Below are positions 17,575-25,937 of a DNA stretch of 42,313 bases, piece by piece (within the stretch, counting starts at the first letter, position 1; each line of letters starts with the position of its first letter). The notes below the pieces were generated by a model, which was not told the DNA's origin, made no database searches, and saw nothing but the letters and a program-made list of their open reading frames with translations. Source of the DNA: a virus; the IMG/VR virus record IMGVR_UViG_3300048583_000273, positions 1-42,313 of that record. One strand, 5' to 3'. A program made the translations under genes and the position numbers.

Positions 17575-17805
17575 ATGCCTGCTCAAAATATTGATCAAAT
17601 TAAATTATTATTAGACGAAATTTATGCAGAAGATGTTGCTGAAGATACAGAGTTTCAGACTCAAATTGACGCATTATCAACTAGTGTTGCAGCGGTTACT
17701 GCTGAGCGTGATGCACTACAAGCAGAAAAAGCAACAACCTTGGTTGAGTTGCGGGGTATCTTGGATTCGCTAGCAGCCCGTATTGCCGCACTGGAGTCAG
17801 CGTGA
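17575..17805 (+). CDS. Short coiled-coil protein, fibre region
   Basis: A 76-aa, nearly all-helical protein with heptads from ~20 to the end (FQTQIDALSTSVAAVTAERD, then LVELRGILDSLAARIAALES). It is probably an oligomeric coil, perhaps an assembly or anchor partner for the fibre protein coded right after it. The next GTG start overlaps its stop (GTGA). An AAGGAAG ribosome site precedes the ATG. Codon use changes within the gene: AT-rich to about 17,690, then GC-richer, which is the left edge of a GC-rich block running to about 21.9 kb. Confidence 0.65.
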   Translation: MPAQNIDQIKLLLDEIYAEDVAEDTEFQTQIDALSTSVAAVTAERDALQAEKATTLVELRGILDSLAARIAALESA

Positions 17806-18857
17806 CGTACGCCGACATGCTGCATGAAGCCAATGTATTGGTAACCCGCGTGAGTCAACTGGAGCAAGTCATGCCACCTGTGCAAGACACATATGTGAAC
17901 ATGATGACGGAGGCTGGTGTGTTGGCTGGTCGGGTGAGTGTGTTGGAAAGTGCGTTGGTGCCAAGGCAGCGACAGCTAGTAGGCGGCTGGAGACTCCGGC
18001 AATCGTTTTCGCGTGGATCTTTCGCAATCGACTTCGCAACGATGCGGTGCATGGTGCAGGGGCATGGCCCGAGCAACACAGTTGTTGAGTTTCAGCTGCC
18101 GCAGAGGGGCACTGGTACAAACCCAAGCAACTGGCCGCAGGTGCAACCGAGCACAGCCCCTAGAAGATTTTGGCCAAGTGACACATACGCTAACGGCATT
18201 TGCTTTTGGCAAGGCAAGTTCTGGGTAAGCCCTCGCAAGCATTACGACACAGCACCACCGAGCAATCTTACGCTATTTGCAGCGGACGGCGAAACGCGAG
18301 TGGTAAATTTGCCAAGACAGAAGTTTAGCGGGTTTGTAAAACGCGGTCCTGGATTGGAGCCACTGCTGGGCTCTGGTGGTTATGAGTCTGGGCAGGGATC
18401 AGCGTGTGGCCCGACACTCGGAACGCTAAATGGCCAAGTGTTAATCAACTTCAATTTTGGTGGAAACTGGGATTCGAGAGAAGTCAGAGATCCAGACTAT
18501 AGTACCGTTGGCAACACTGATTCATGGGTAGCGTATGCACCACGAAATGGACAAGGCCGTTGGGGGTGTGACTGGATTAGTGGAGGCGGATTAGTGTTGC
18601 CAGAGGGAATTTGTTATTGGCCACAGTTTGGAACTGGGCAGCTTGACTACGCCTATCAGTCTCGGTGTTTTGCTAGATCATGGAGAAATGCAAAATACGT
18701 ATACGATGCAGAAACACATAGACTGAAACGCACTGAAGCCGTACCTGACGTTCCTGGCTGGTTTGCTGTAGGCGGTCAGGAAGTTGATGCGGCTGGCAGA
18801 GTGTATCTGTCACAAGAGAGCCCAGAGGCTGATGTGATTATAAGAGTGTACGAATAA
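17802..18857 (+). CDS. Fibre/adhesin with coiled-coil anchor (paralogue A)
   Basis: This 351-aa protein has a GTG start overlapping the previous stop. Residues 1 to ~55 form a two-part coiled coil (ADMLHEANVLVTRVSQLEQV, then EAGVLAGRVSVLESAL) shared with the 437-aa protein coded at 21921. The remaining ~300 residues are Gly/Trp/Tyr-rich and likely form a beta-propeller or sandwich tip. Shared landmarks include GGYESGQGSACGPTL and ICYWPQFGTGQLDYAYQ, matching GGYYSSQGASLGPTL and LCYWTQQSVGPRDYALQ in the paralogue. It probably binds host receptors, but no catalytic site is evident. The gene is GC-richer than the core. A homologous N-terminus with a diverged tip is what swapped receptor-binding modules look like. 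Confidence 0.65.
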   Translation: MTYADMLHEANVLVTRVSQLEQVMPPVQDTYVNMMTEAGVLAGRVSVLESALVPRQRQLVGGWRLRQSFSRGSFAIDFATMRCMVQGHGPSNTVVEFQLPQRGTGTNPSNWPQVQPSTAPRRFWPSDTYANGICFWQGKFWVSPRKHYDTAPPSNLTLFAADGETRVVNLPRQKFSGFVKRGPGLEPLLGSGGYESGQGSACGPTLGTLNGQVLINFNFGGNWDSREVRDPDYSTVGNTDSWVAYAPRNGQGRWGCDWISGGGLVLPEGICYWPQFGTGQLDYAYQSRCFARSWRNAKYVYDAETHRLKRTEAVPDVPGWFAVGGQEVDAAGRVYLSQESPEADVIIRVYE

Positions 18858-18924
18858 CGGTTTGCAATTAGTGAGTTTATATGCCTTACACAATACGAAC
18901 ACTATTCTCACAGGACCGGCACGC

Positions 18925-21432
18925 ATGAGACAACGCTCACTAGCCAGTACATTATATCGGCCATTGGCAAAATGGCTGAACGAACCAATAGAAGACGCTA
19001 TCGATCCTGATACGCTTGCATTTATTGCACGCATGGACGTTGCCCCAACTGCCGAACAAACAGACGCCTATAACTTTTTTGTAGTTAAGGCAAAAGAAAT
19101 CGGGATATGGAACTACATTACTGACTGTGGTTTTCTGTGTGGTCACGATGCTCAATCAAGTAGGCTGGGCGTTAAGGATGTCATTAACCTGACAAATGTT
19201 GGTGCTGGTCCGACGCACTATCAAGGTTATGGTTTTCGTGGTAATGGTACAAATCAGGCGTTAGATACTGGCTACGTATTTCCGTCTGAGCTGCGGAACA
19301 ACGCTTCGTTAGGTGTTTACAGTGCTGAGGAGTTACCAAACGGTGCAGCAGGTGATATTGGAAACACAAACTCCACCATCGTTGTAAGCCTAGTAGATGG
19401 CGTTCAGGCGTGTTTTGGTCGGATAAATTCAGCTATAGCTACAGCTGGTTTTACCCAAACTAATAGCATGGGCTTTTACGCTATTAGTCGCCAAAACGCT
19501 ACCAACCAAGTGAGAGTGTATAAGCGTGGTGTAGCCGGTCCCGTTTCAGGCGTTTCCGAAGCACCAGATTCGACCTACACAATTTGGGTTTGCGGAAGAA
19601 ATCGTGCTGCTCCTGTATACTCAACTCAAATGCTTAGTTACTGGCACATTGGCACAGGTATTCCTGCATGGATGCAAGCAGCGTACTCGGATCTTGTGGA
19701 ACTGACTGTTACAAGACTAGCAGCGTCACATGCGGTAATGCCAGTGCTGACACCAGAAACTAGAAGCATGTACCGATATTTCATTTCGCTGACACGTTCA
19801 GATAGGTATATCGTTGGCGGATTTGACAACAGGCATTGGCCGCTCGCGCTTCCATCGGCTCCCGATCCAGGTATAGCAGATGAGACCACTCCGCAGATGC
19901 TCGCTAACTTTCAGTCTATTACGGGAGAGCTTCCTGCGATCCTGACAGTGGACTGGGTTGACCCTTTAGGACGACCAACGGAAGCAGCCGAACAGCTTGC
20001 CGACATAAAGGCACATTATGCGGCAGGTGGACTAATATCCATTCAGCAGCACCCTGGAAACCCCGTTACTGGCACGTTTCAACAAACTCCATCAAGGCCC
20101 GGAAACACAGGCAATCAATACGACAGGACTGGCGATCCTGTAGTAGCGTGCTTGGCTGGTGGATCGAAGCGTACCGAATTTCTCGCTTGGGTAGATCGCA
20201 TCATCGCATTCCTAAATTCGTGCGTGACTGACGGCGGCCAGAAAATTCCCATCATGGCTAAGTGGATGCACGAAATCGACTTACAGTTTTTTTGGTGGTC
20301 TGATGCAGTGCCAGCCAACACAGTTCAGCTATGGAAAGATTTTGTTGACCGAATAAAGGCAGCCGGAGTTGATAACGTTATATTTGATTTTCAGAGAGAC
20401 TTTAAGGCAACGCCAAGCGTTACCTGGTGGCCTGGCGACGAGTATGCGGATATTCAAAGCGGATCAAGCTACGACGACGAAACGACTACCCCGGTTGGAC
20501 AGTCGCGTATGTCCGACGAGTTAGCCGCATGCCTCACGGTTTCTCGAAGAAAACCGAGATGGTTTGCGGAATTGGGATATAGACAAGGCCAAAGTGTTTC
20601 GGATTTATGGAGCACAAAAACAGGCTTTTATGTCCGTGACAACTATCCGGATATAAGCGGTTTCAATATCTGGAGGCCGCCTTGGGGACCGCTAGACGGC
20701 GATTCAAACAACGCATCGTTGGTTGCGATGGTGGCTGATTCGTCGTGTATCACTCGCAGCCGAGTTTCGGATTGTTATACGCCACCAAGCGTGTCAACTC
20801 CATCGTCTCCAGTTGATTGGTGGTTTGCCGATTCAATAATGGATTTTGATTTTCAAAATTCGAGATTCCGTTACAACGGAGTTAGTTACAGCACTTTCGT
20901 CGATTTAGTTACTGCTGGCTTCGCAAGTGAGTTAAGTGGCATCACTCGTATAACACTTGGAAGCTTACTGCCATCTTCTTATACGATACTCGCGAGGGGC
21001 GTGACACACACAGTTACAACCGTGGCAGGAACAGCGCAATACATAGCTACACTCGACGATGGTAATGATGCAGTACCTTTGGATGAAGCTGTGATACTTA
21101 CTAGGCAGACAATCCTTGGACAAGATCGTTTGGGTGCAAGTGTTTGGTCCGGTGGAACGACCTACCCAACTGATTCTAGTTTAATGGCAACAAGCACGGC
21201 TGAGACTGGCGGTAATACAGTGACTTACGCATCGCGTATTGCGCTCAATGATTTTGCTACGTCATTTAACGGAGCAGCGGCTATCACACTTAGTACTGTG
21301 CCAATGCCAGTAGTTACGCAGCTAGTCGTTGGCAATCGCGAAGATGGGTTGCGACCTTGGGGTGGAACTGTGCATCGTATAGCAATACTCAGCACAGTAC
21401 TCAGCAATGCGCAATTGACCACAATATGGTAA
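18925..21432 (+). CDS. Tail-associated GH26-like glycoside hydrolase with lectin-like domains
   Basis: This 835-aa virion enzyme candidate probably cuts a mannose-containing or similar beta-glycan on the host surface. Residues ~40-280 look like a concanavalin/LamG-like binding domain (GYGFRGNGTNQALDTGYVFP). Residues ~300-600 match glycoside hydrolase family 26: LISIQQHPGNP, then KWMHEIDLQFFWW with Glu450 as likely acid/base, VDRIKAAGVDNVIFDFQRDF, and RWFAELGYR with Glu549 as likely nucleophile. The order and ~100-residue gap fit GH26. A second beta-sandwich fills ~620-835. ATG 18925 with AGGA is preferred to a TTG at 18862, which lacks a ribosome site. The gene is clearly GC-richer than the phage core, so probably imported. 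Substrate is inferred from family only. Confidence 0.7.
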   Translation: MRQRSLASTLYRPLAKWLNEPIEDAIDPDTLAFIARMDVAPTAEQTDAYNFFVVKAKEIGIWNYITDCGFLCGHDAQSSRLGVKDVINLTNVGAGPTHYQGYGFRGNGTNQALDTGYVFPSELRNNASLGVYSAEELPNGAAGDIGNTNSTIVVSLVDGVQACFGRINSAIATAGFTQTNSMGFYAISRQNATNQVRVYKRGVAGPVSGVSEAPDSTYTIWVCGRNRAAPVYSTQMLSYWHIGTGIPAWMQAAYSDLVELTVTRLAASHAVMPVLTPETRSMYRYFISLTRSDRYIVGGFDNRHWPLALPSAPDPGIADETTPQMLANFQSITGELPAILTVDWVDPLGRPTEAAEQLADIKAHYAAGGLISIQQHPGNPVTGTFQQTPSRPGNTGNQYDRTGDPVVACLAGGSKRTEFLAWVDRIIAFLNSCVTDGGQKIPIMAKWMHEIDLQFFWWSDAVPANTVQLWKDFVDRIKAAGVDNVIFDFQRDFKATPSVTWWPGDEYADIQSGSSYDDETTTPVGQSRMSDELAACLTVSRRKPRWFAELGYRQGQSVSDLWSTKTGFYVRDNYPDISGFNIWRPPWGPLDGDSNNASLVAMVADSSCITRSRVSDCYTPPSVSTPSSPVDWWFADSIMDFDFQNSRFRYNGVSYSTFVDLVTAGFASELSGITRITLGSLLPSSYTILARGVTHTVTTVAGTAQYIATLDDGNDAVPLDEAVILTRQTILGQDRLGASVWSGGTTYPTDSSLMATSTAETGGNTVTYASRIALNDFATSFNGAAAITLSTVPMPVVTQLVVGNREDGLRPWGGTVHRIAILSTVLSNAQLTTIW

Positions 21433-21474
21433 TCATTATTCGTCATAGGTACATTAAATCGATAAAGGTAACAC

Positions 21475-21876
21475 ATGGCAACTCAAGCAATTAGGTTTTT
21501 AGGCCCTCCAGGTGAAACGATTACACTTGATGTGTTCACTTTAGCTAGTGATACGGCTGAACAGTCTGGTTTGGTATGCACTGAAGCGACCAATCGCAAG
21601 GGGCTTTATACCACAGCCAACTTTACCGATACGCTAGCCGGACGCTTTCTGATTATCGGAAAGGTGTCAGGGATAGCAATCGGTAACGATTTTGTTGATA
21701 TACTAAACGAAGATGGAACGTACGATAGCCATGCATTAACTACAAATGATGCAATTGCAGCAATACAATCTACAGCAGCAGTAATTGCTCTATCAAACGT
21801 GATAAAAAGCGGTGAAGCCTTCACGGCTAGCGGGCCGAATGACGTAGACAAAGTTGTTACGTTTACTAGGAATTAG
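21475..21876 (+). CDS. Small beta-sandwich virion protein, fibre region
   Basis: A 133-aa protein with a short beta domain (RKGLYTTANFTDTLAGRFLI and VSGIAIGNDFVDILNEDGTY). It then has an Ala/Ile helix and a polar C-terminus. The pattern (turn GLY-T, LAG-F/Y, acidic DG-Y) is common in small structural proteins coded among phage tail fibre genes; its exact job is unknown. The ribosome site is AAAGG. It has intermediate base composition, lying in the GC-richer block. It probably decorates or connects the neighbouring adhesins. Confidence 0.55.
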   Translation: MATQAIRFLGPPGETITLDVFTLASDTAEQSGLVCTEATNRKGLYTTANFTDTLAGRFLIIGKVSGIAIGNDFVDILNEDGTYDSHALTTNDAIAAIQSTAAVIALSNVIKSGEAFTASGPNDVDKVVTFTRN

Positions 21877-21920
21877 TATATGTTTAGCACGATAAAAATA
21901 CTAACAATACTGGAGAAAAT

Positions 21921-23234
21921 GTGAACTATTCAGATTTATTACATGAAGTTAATATATTATCATCTCGTTTGAGTCAATTAGAACAAGATATACCATATAT
22001 AATTAATACATATCAAAGCATGCTTGTAGAGGCTAATATGTTGGTTAGTAGAGTAGCTGTGTTAGAGAGTGCAACTCCACCTGTTGTTCAACCAATCACT
22101 AAGCAAACGCTAACACCTACTAATTTACGAGCTGTTGGTGGATGGCAAATGCCAAGTAATGCTGGACTAGGCTTCGTCAGTGGCGGGCTGTATGTTGAGC
22201 GAGATGGACGACAGTTATCGTTTTTTACTTCTGGTAAAGAGACTAACTGTACTATCCACAAGATGACTTGTAGCCTAGATGTAATGGGACAAGTTGGTAC
22301 AAACCAAAAGCAATGGCCAAAGGCCGTTGCTAATTGGTCTGTGCTAGGGTTTCATCGAGACGCCAGCACTACACGAAACAATTCTGCTGGTGCTATGCGG
22401 GTGCAAGGGATTAGCAGGCCAAATCCTGGAGGTCCATTGCTGTGCAGTTCATGGGATCGATATGCGGTGTTTCCAGATGCTATGAACGGACCTTACTTGT
22501 CTTGGATAGCTGATGGCGGAAGTCCGATTAGTGTTGTGCAAACACCAAGTCATGTTAATTCTCGGGTGATGTTTGGCCGTGGATTCTGCAAGATTCCACA
22601 ATGGTTTGCTGACCAGTATTTGCAAGGACGGACGTTTGGGGTTGGTCACGGTGGTTACTACAGTAGCCAAGGAGCTAGCCTTGGCCCAACGCTATACGTT
22701 TGTGACACACCAGAGCCAGGGGCAACGCTGATTCGCAATGCTCAGGTCTTGCTCGCGTTTAATGCATGGGTCGGTGACCCGCGAAATGCTGAACGCCGCT
22801 TCGGTGACTACAGTAACGGACTGTGGGCACCTGAACCAGATGCAAACGGCGTTGGATACTGGGTGGACGATGTAGACGGTGGGCCTGTTTGGATCGATAC
22901 ACCAACGCTAACGGGGCTTTGTTACTGGACTCAACAATCAGTTGGGCCGCGTGACTACGCATTGCAAAACGAGACGTTTACCTACACGACCAAAACCAGA
23001 CTGTATGTATACTCGCCAGAGACAATCGCTGCTGTCGCATCGGGACAGCTTGTGCACAATCAAGCTAGAGCACAGTACTACGAGTGGCCTAATCCGTTTG
23101 ATAATTCGTTGTATACGCACGTTTGGCCATGCGGTGCGGCGTGGGATGGCGAGTATTTGTACGTGGCTTACAAAAACGCCGGTTCCGATATGTACGACAC
23201 GCAACCAGTCATTATGGCTTATGAGGTGGTTTAA
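21921..23234 (+). CDS. Fibre/adhesin with coiled-coil anchor (paralogue B)
   Basis: A 437-aa relative of the protein coded at 17802. GTG start with GGAG 6 nt upstream. The first ~52 residues are the same type of coil (SDLLHEVNILSSRLSQLEQD, then EANMLVSRVAVLES), here in AT-rich codons. From about 22,090 the DNA turns GC-richer and the tip is different but shares GGYYSSQGASLGPTL and CYWTQQSVGPRDYALQ with paralogue A. The tip is rich in Gly, Trp and Tyr and ends in a strand-rich repeat (LYVAYKNAGSDMYDTQPVIM). A receptor-binding role is likely. The compositional change after the anchor is a sign of module exchange. The stop overlaps the next ATG. Confidence 0.65.
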   Translation: MNYSDLLHEVNILSSRLSQLEQDIPYIINTYQSMLVEANMLVSRVAVLESATPPVVQPITKQTLTPTNLRAVGGWQMPSNAGLGFVSGGLYVERDGRQLSFFTSGKETNCTIHKMTCSLDVMGQVGTNQKQWPKAVANWSVLGFHRDASTTRNNSAGAMRVQGISRPNPGGPLLCSSWDRYAVFPDAMNGPYLSWIADGGSPISVVQTPSHVNSRVMFGRGFCKIPQWFADQYLQGRTFGVGHGGYYSSQGASLGPTLYVCDTPEPGATLIRNAQVLLAFNAWVGDPRNAERRFGDYSNGLWAPEPDANGVGYWVDDVDGGPVWIDTPTLTGLCYWTQQSVGPRDYALQNETFTYTTKTRLYVYSPETIAAVASGQLVHNQARAQYYEWPNPFDNSLYTHVWPCGAAWDGEYLYVAYKNAGSDMYDTQPVIMAYEVV

Positions 23235-24751
23235 TGCCTATAGCATATGTAAAAGCAACAACTGCTAACAACAACGGAACGAACAGCGTAACCGTGTCTT
23301 TGACAAGTGTAACGTCTGGATCTTTTCTGTTATTAAGCATAATCTCAGACACCGCTACGACTGGTCCAGGAGGCTCGTGGATTTTATTAGATTCCAATAC
23401 GACGGTACCATCACTACGGGTGTCAACGTATTATCAATTTGCAACATCCAGTGGAACCTATTCAGCAACTATTACAAAGACAGATAGTTTTGTCATCATA
23501 GCAAATATTGCCGAATTTACTGGTGTTGACACTGCTAGTCCAATTCAGGCCACAACAGACATCGCAGGGTTTGGAACCTCTGTATCAACCTCTAGTCTTT
23601 CTGCCACTGCGGGCGGAGTAAGAGTAGCGGCGATTGGGTACATATCGGTAGGGCCAACTTCATATCCAAGCGGGTACACGTTATACGCTTCTCAAGGTAT
23701 TGTGCAAAGAAACTTTTACCTGTACCGCAAAGCAGCGGCATCGGACGGAAGTGAGACGTTAACAGCAAATGCAACCTCAGTAAACAATATCACAATTGTC
23801 TATTCTACATTAAGACCCGCTCCTGAAACTGGAAGTAGTCACTCGCTAACTGCTACTGGAATAGATACAGCGACTCCAACAGTTGATAGCTCAGCGATTA
23901 CTCAAATACATTCGCTGACAGGTACTGGTATTTTTACAGGAATACCAACTATTAGTTCGCTATCTGTAAGTCAAATACACGTTATAATAGCAAGTGATAT
24001 TAACACTGCTTTACCAATAGTTGGATTACCATCCCTTACGCAATCACATTTACTGATAGCTACAGGTATAGTAACTAATACAACTACAATTAGTAACCCA
24101 TTAATATCTCAAAATCATGTAATATCAACTAATAATTTAACTTCTGGAATACCTACTCTTTCTCAGATATCAATAATAACAGATGGTAATGATTCATTAA
24201 TAGCTAATGATATTGATATTGGTCAACCATCTTTAACAAGTTCTACAATATCTCAAAGCCATATTTTAAGTGGTGTTAATTTAGATTTAAATCAGGCAGA
24301 TGTAAATACTGGTAATTTATCACAAAATAATATTCTTAATCCAAGTAATATTTCTGTTAATAATCCATCTATCGAAAATTCTGATTTAAAACAGAATCAT
24401 TTATTATCAGTAAATAATATTAGTTTAAATAATCCAACGATAGATCAGACTACTTTATCAACATCTTCTTTATTAATACCTTTAAACATAAATACTACTA
24501 GTACGGTTATAGATCTTGTTAATATTTCTCAAAAACACAATTTTACTGCTACAAATATTTCAAGCGGAGCAGTACAGGTATCTATTGTTAATATTGACGA
24601 ATATAATATATTATATGGTTTAAATATTAGTACTTCAACACCAACAATTGGTAATACTATAGTAAATCCTTTTACAATAATAAGACCATCAAAAAATGTT
24701 CCAAAAGGTTTAATTAAAGATAATTATCCAATTGGAAAAGTTATTGTTTAA
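23234..24751 (+). CDS. Fibre with twelve 23-residue repeats
   Basis: This 505-aa protein starts on the overlap with the previous stop. Residues 1-200 form a beta-rich domain (VTVSLTSVTSGSFLLLSI ... TVPSLRVSTYYQFATSSG ... FVIIANIAEFTGVDT) resembling small beta-sandwich receptor-binding folds. Residues 203-477 are twelve copies of a 23-residue unit of the form H-x-L-x4-I-x4-P-x-I-x4-I-x-Q (one unit of 25, last one partial). This kind of repeat is known in phage tail proteins and probably forms a beta-solenoid shaft. The DNA starts GC-richer and becomes AT-rich along the repeats, so the front domain looks exchanged. The C-terminal 28 residues are a basic, non-repeated tail. Confidence 0.7.
   Translation: MPIAYVKATTANNNGTNSVTVSLTSVTSGSFLLLSIISDTATTGPGGSWILLDSNTTVPSLRVSTYYQFATSSGTYSATITKTDSFVIIANIAEFTGVDTASPIQATTDIAGFGTSVSTSSLSATAGGVRVAAIGYISVGPTSYPSGYTLYASQGIVQRNFYLYRKAAASDGSETLTANATSVNNITIVYSTLRPAPETGSSHSLTATGIDTATPTVDSSAITQIHSLTGTGIFTGIPTISSLSVSQIHVIIASDINTALPIVGLPSLTQSHLLIATGIVTNTTTISNPLISQNHVISTNNLTSGIPTLSQISIITDGNDSLIANDIDIGQPSLTSSTISQSHILSGVNLDLNQADVNTGNLSQNNILNPSNISVNNPSIENSDLKQNHLLSVNNISLNNPTIDQTTLSTSSLLIPLNINTTSTVIDLVNISQKHNFTATNISSGAVQVSIVNIDEYNILYGLNISTSTPTIGNTIVNPFTIIRPSKNVPKGLIKDNYPIGKVIV
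23840..24664 (+). repeat. Twelve-unit 23-residue protein repeat array
   Basis: Eleven full units (ten of 69 nt, the fifth of 75 nt) and one partial unit, in frame. The conserved positions are His1, Leu3, Ile8, Pro13, Ile15, Ile20, Gln22. At DNA level the units are diverged, so this is an old array, not a recent copy-number expansion. Confidence 0.8.
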
Positions 24752-24777
24752 AATTTAACAAACAGTATAGGTAAAAA

Positions 24778-25143
24778 ATGTCTATCCAAAGATATAAAGG
24801 TCAACCATTACCAATATCTATTAAATTTAGAAAAAATCCTTTAATATCATATGGTTTAGACTATTCTGATATTGAAGATATTTCAATGAATTTAAAAGTT
24901 AATTTAGAAACAGATTTAGATGATCAGTATTTGGAAAAAAAATTGTCTGATGATGGTATTCTTGTAGATGAACAAAATAATTTATTTATTATGGGTATTA
25001 CAGAATCTGATTATACTAACTTAATTGCCGGAACAACTTATTATTTAACGTTAAATATCAAAGTTTCTGGAATAGTAAATTTTATAGAGCTTCCAATAGA
25101 AGATAGAGCTGTTTTAATTACCGGAGATACTAATAGAGAATAG
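24778..25143 (+). CDS. Small beta-sandwich tail/baseplate protein
   Basis: A 121-aa protein opening with MSIQRYKGQPLPISIKFRKN and running through alternating strands to AGTTYYLTLNIKVSGIVNFI. The layout resembles N-terminal Ig-like domains of phage baseplate or fibre anchor proteins (BppU-N type), but the similarity is only by pattern. An AGGT ribosome site lies 6 nt before the ATG. It is the last gene of the adhesin block, and its stop is followed by one base and then copy 4 of the promoter-like motif. Codon use is AT-rich. Confidence 0.55.
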   Translation: MSIQRYKGQPLPISIKFRKNPLISYGLDYSDIEDISMNLKVNLETDLDDQYLEKKLSDDGILVDEQNNLFIMGITESDYTNLIAGTTYYLTLNIKVSGIVNFIELPIEDRAVLITGDTNRE

Positions 25144-25144
25144 A

Positions 25145-25163
25145 GAGTATTTATAAGTATAGG
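25145..25163 (+). promoter_or_regulatory. Recurrent GAGTATTTAT..ATAG motif, copy 4
   Basis: GAGTATTTAT lies at 25145-25154, one base after the TAG stop, and ATAG at 25159-25162. The next ATG is 44 nt further on, which leaves room for a transcript start. It marks the change from adhesin block to connector genes. Confidence 0.6.
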
Positions 25164-25206
25164 TACTATTGTTTTATTTTTAGCTAAACATCAGAAGTAG
25201 TGAAAT

Positions 25207-25656
25207 ATGGACGAAATATTAATAATCTTAAGAGCTTTAAGTAATACTTTAGAATCTGATAATTCTTTAATGAATTTAATAATAACATCGTCAATAATAG
25301 TAAAAAGAGAATTTACTTTTGATGTTGATTATTTAATAAATATAACAAACCAAACAATAACTCCAGACCCAACGGATAATGGTTTTATATTATTAGTAGC
25401 TTATAAAGCAGCAATACTATTATTACAAACAGAGATTAGATCTTATTCTTATCAATCTGTAAAAATTGTAGATGGACCAAGTACAATAGATTTGTCTGGA
25501 AGATCAAAAGATCTAAAGGTATTATTAGATTCTATAATAGCCGATTATAATAATATTAAGAAAGATTACTTATTAAATCAAGAAGGTGGATCGTTTGGAT
25601 ATGCTGTTTTAACTCCAACAACAGTTGAATATATAAGAGCAAATAATTTTTCATGA
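25207..25656 (+). CDS. Head-tail connector (adaptor-like)
   Basis: This 149-aa, mostly helical protein fits adaptor proteins that sit under the portal ring. It has LVAYKAAILLLQTEIRSYSY, then SVKIVDGPSTIDLSGRSKDL, and a helical hairpin before a short C-terminus. Size, helix content and place at the head of the connector set support this. The next gene overlaps the stop (ATGA). Codons are AT-rich. The exact family is not proven. Confidence 0.65.
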   Translation: MDEILIILRALSNTLESDNSLMNLIITSSIIVKREFTFDVDYLINITNQTITPDPTDNGFILLVAYKAAILLLQTEIRSYSYQSVKIVDGPSTIDLSGRSKDLKVLLDSIIADYNNIKKDYLLNQEGGSFGYAVLTPTTVEYIRANNFS

Positions 25657-25937
25657 TACCAAATAAAAAACCTAATATATTAGTAGCTATATCTGTAACA
25701 ATAAGTCAAATATTTAATGTTTTACTATTTAATGGTTGGCCAGATGAGATGTTATCAGCTAGAGCTTATAGAGAAACAAATAAAGATGTTTATCTTTTTG
25801 GTATTATTAATCTTGGTTTTAAATGGTCTTTAATAGAAATTATTCTTAATAAATGTTTTTTCTGGCAAGATCAACATTGTTATAATACTTATATTTGGGA
25901 AGTATCAAGAATTGATCTAGGTGGTTATTATGATTAG
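25653..25937 (+). CDS. Small conserved-looking phage protein with PDEMLSARAYR motif
   Basis: A 94-aa protein with the striking segment FNGWPDEMLSARAYRETNKD and later QDQHCYNTYIWEVSR. I recognise this pattern (hydrophobic start, GxPDExxSxR, then HC and an acidic pair) as a short protein found in various phages, of unknown function, often drifting between structural and lysis genes. It overlaps both neighbours (ATGA at its start, 8 nt at its end), so it is tightly coupled to the connector genes. It has no signal peptide, though the first 30 residues are hydrophobic. Confidence 0.55.
   Translation: MIPNKKPNILVAISVTISQIFNVLLFNGWPDEMLSARAYRETNKDVYLFGIINLGFKWSLIEIILNKCFFWQDQHCYNTYIWEVSRIDLGGYYD

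Noticed and set aside
18862-18924. TTG start for the GH26-like gene, adding 21 residues
   Set aside because: No ribosome site precedes it, while ATG 18925 has AGGA at a workable distance. It remains possible but is less likely.
17802-23234. Diversity-generating retroelement acting on the fibre tips
   Set aside because: No reverse transcriptase, template repeat or adenine-biased variable repeat pair was seen in the window. The tips differ along their length and in composition, which fits recombination.
23840-24664. CRISPR-like array
   Set aside because: The periodicity is at protein level, in frame with a gene, and the DNA units are diverged, with no identical repeats or unique spacers.
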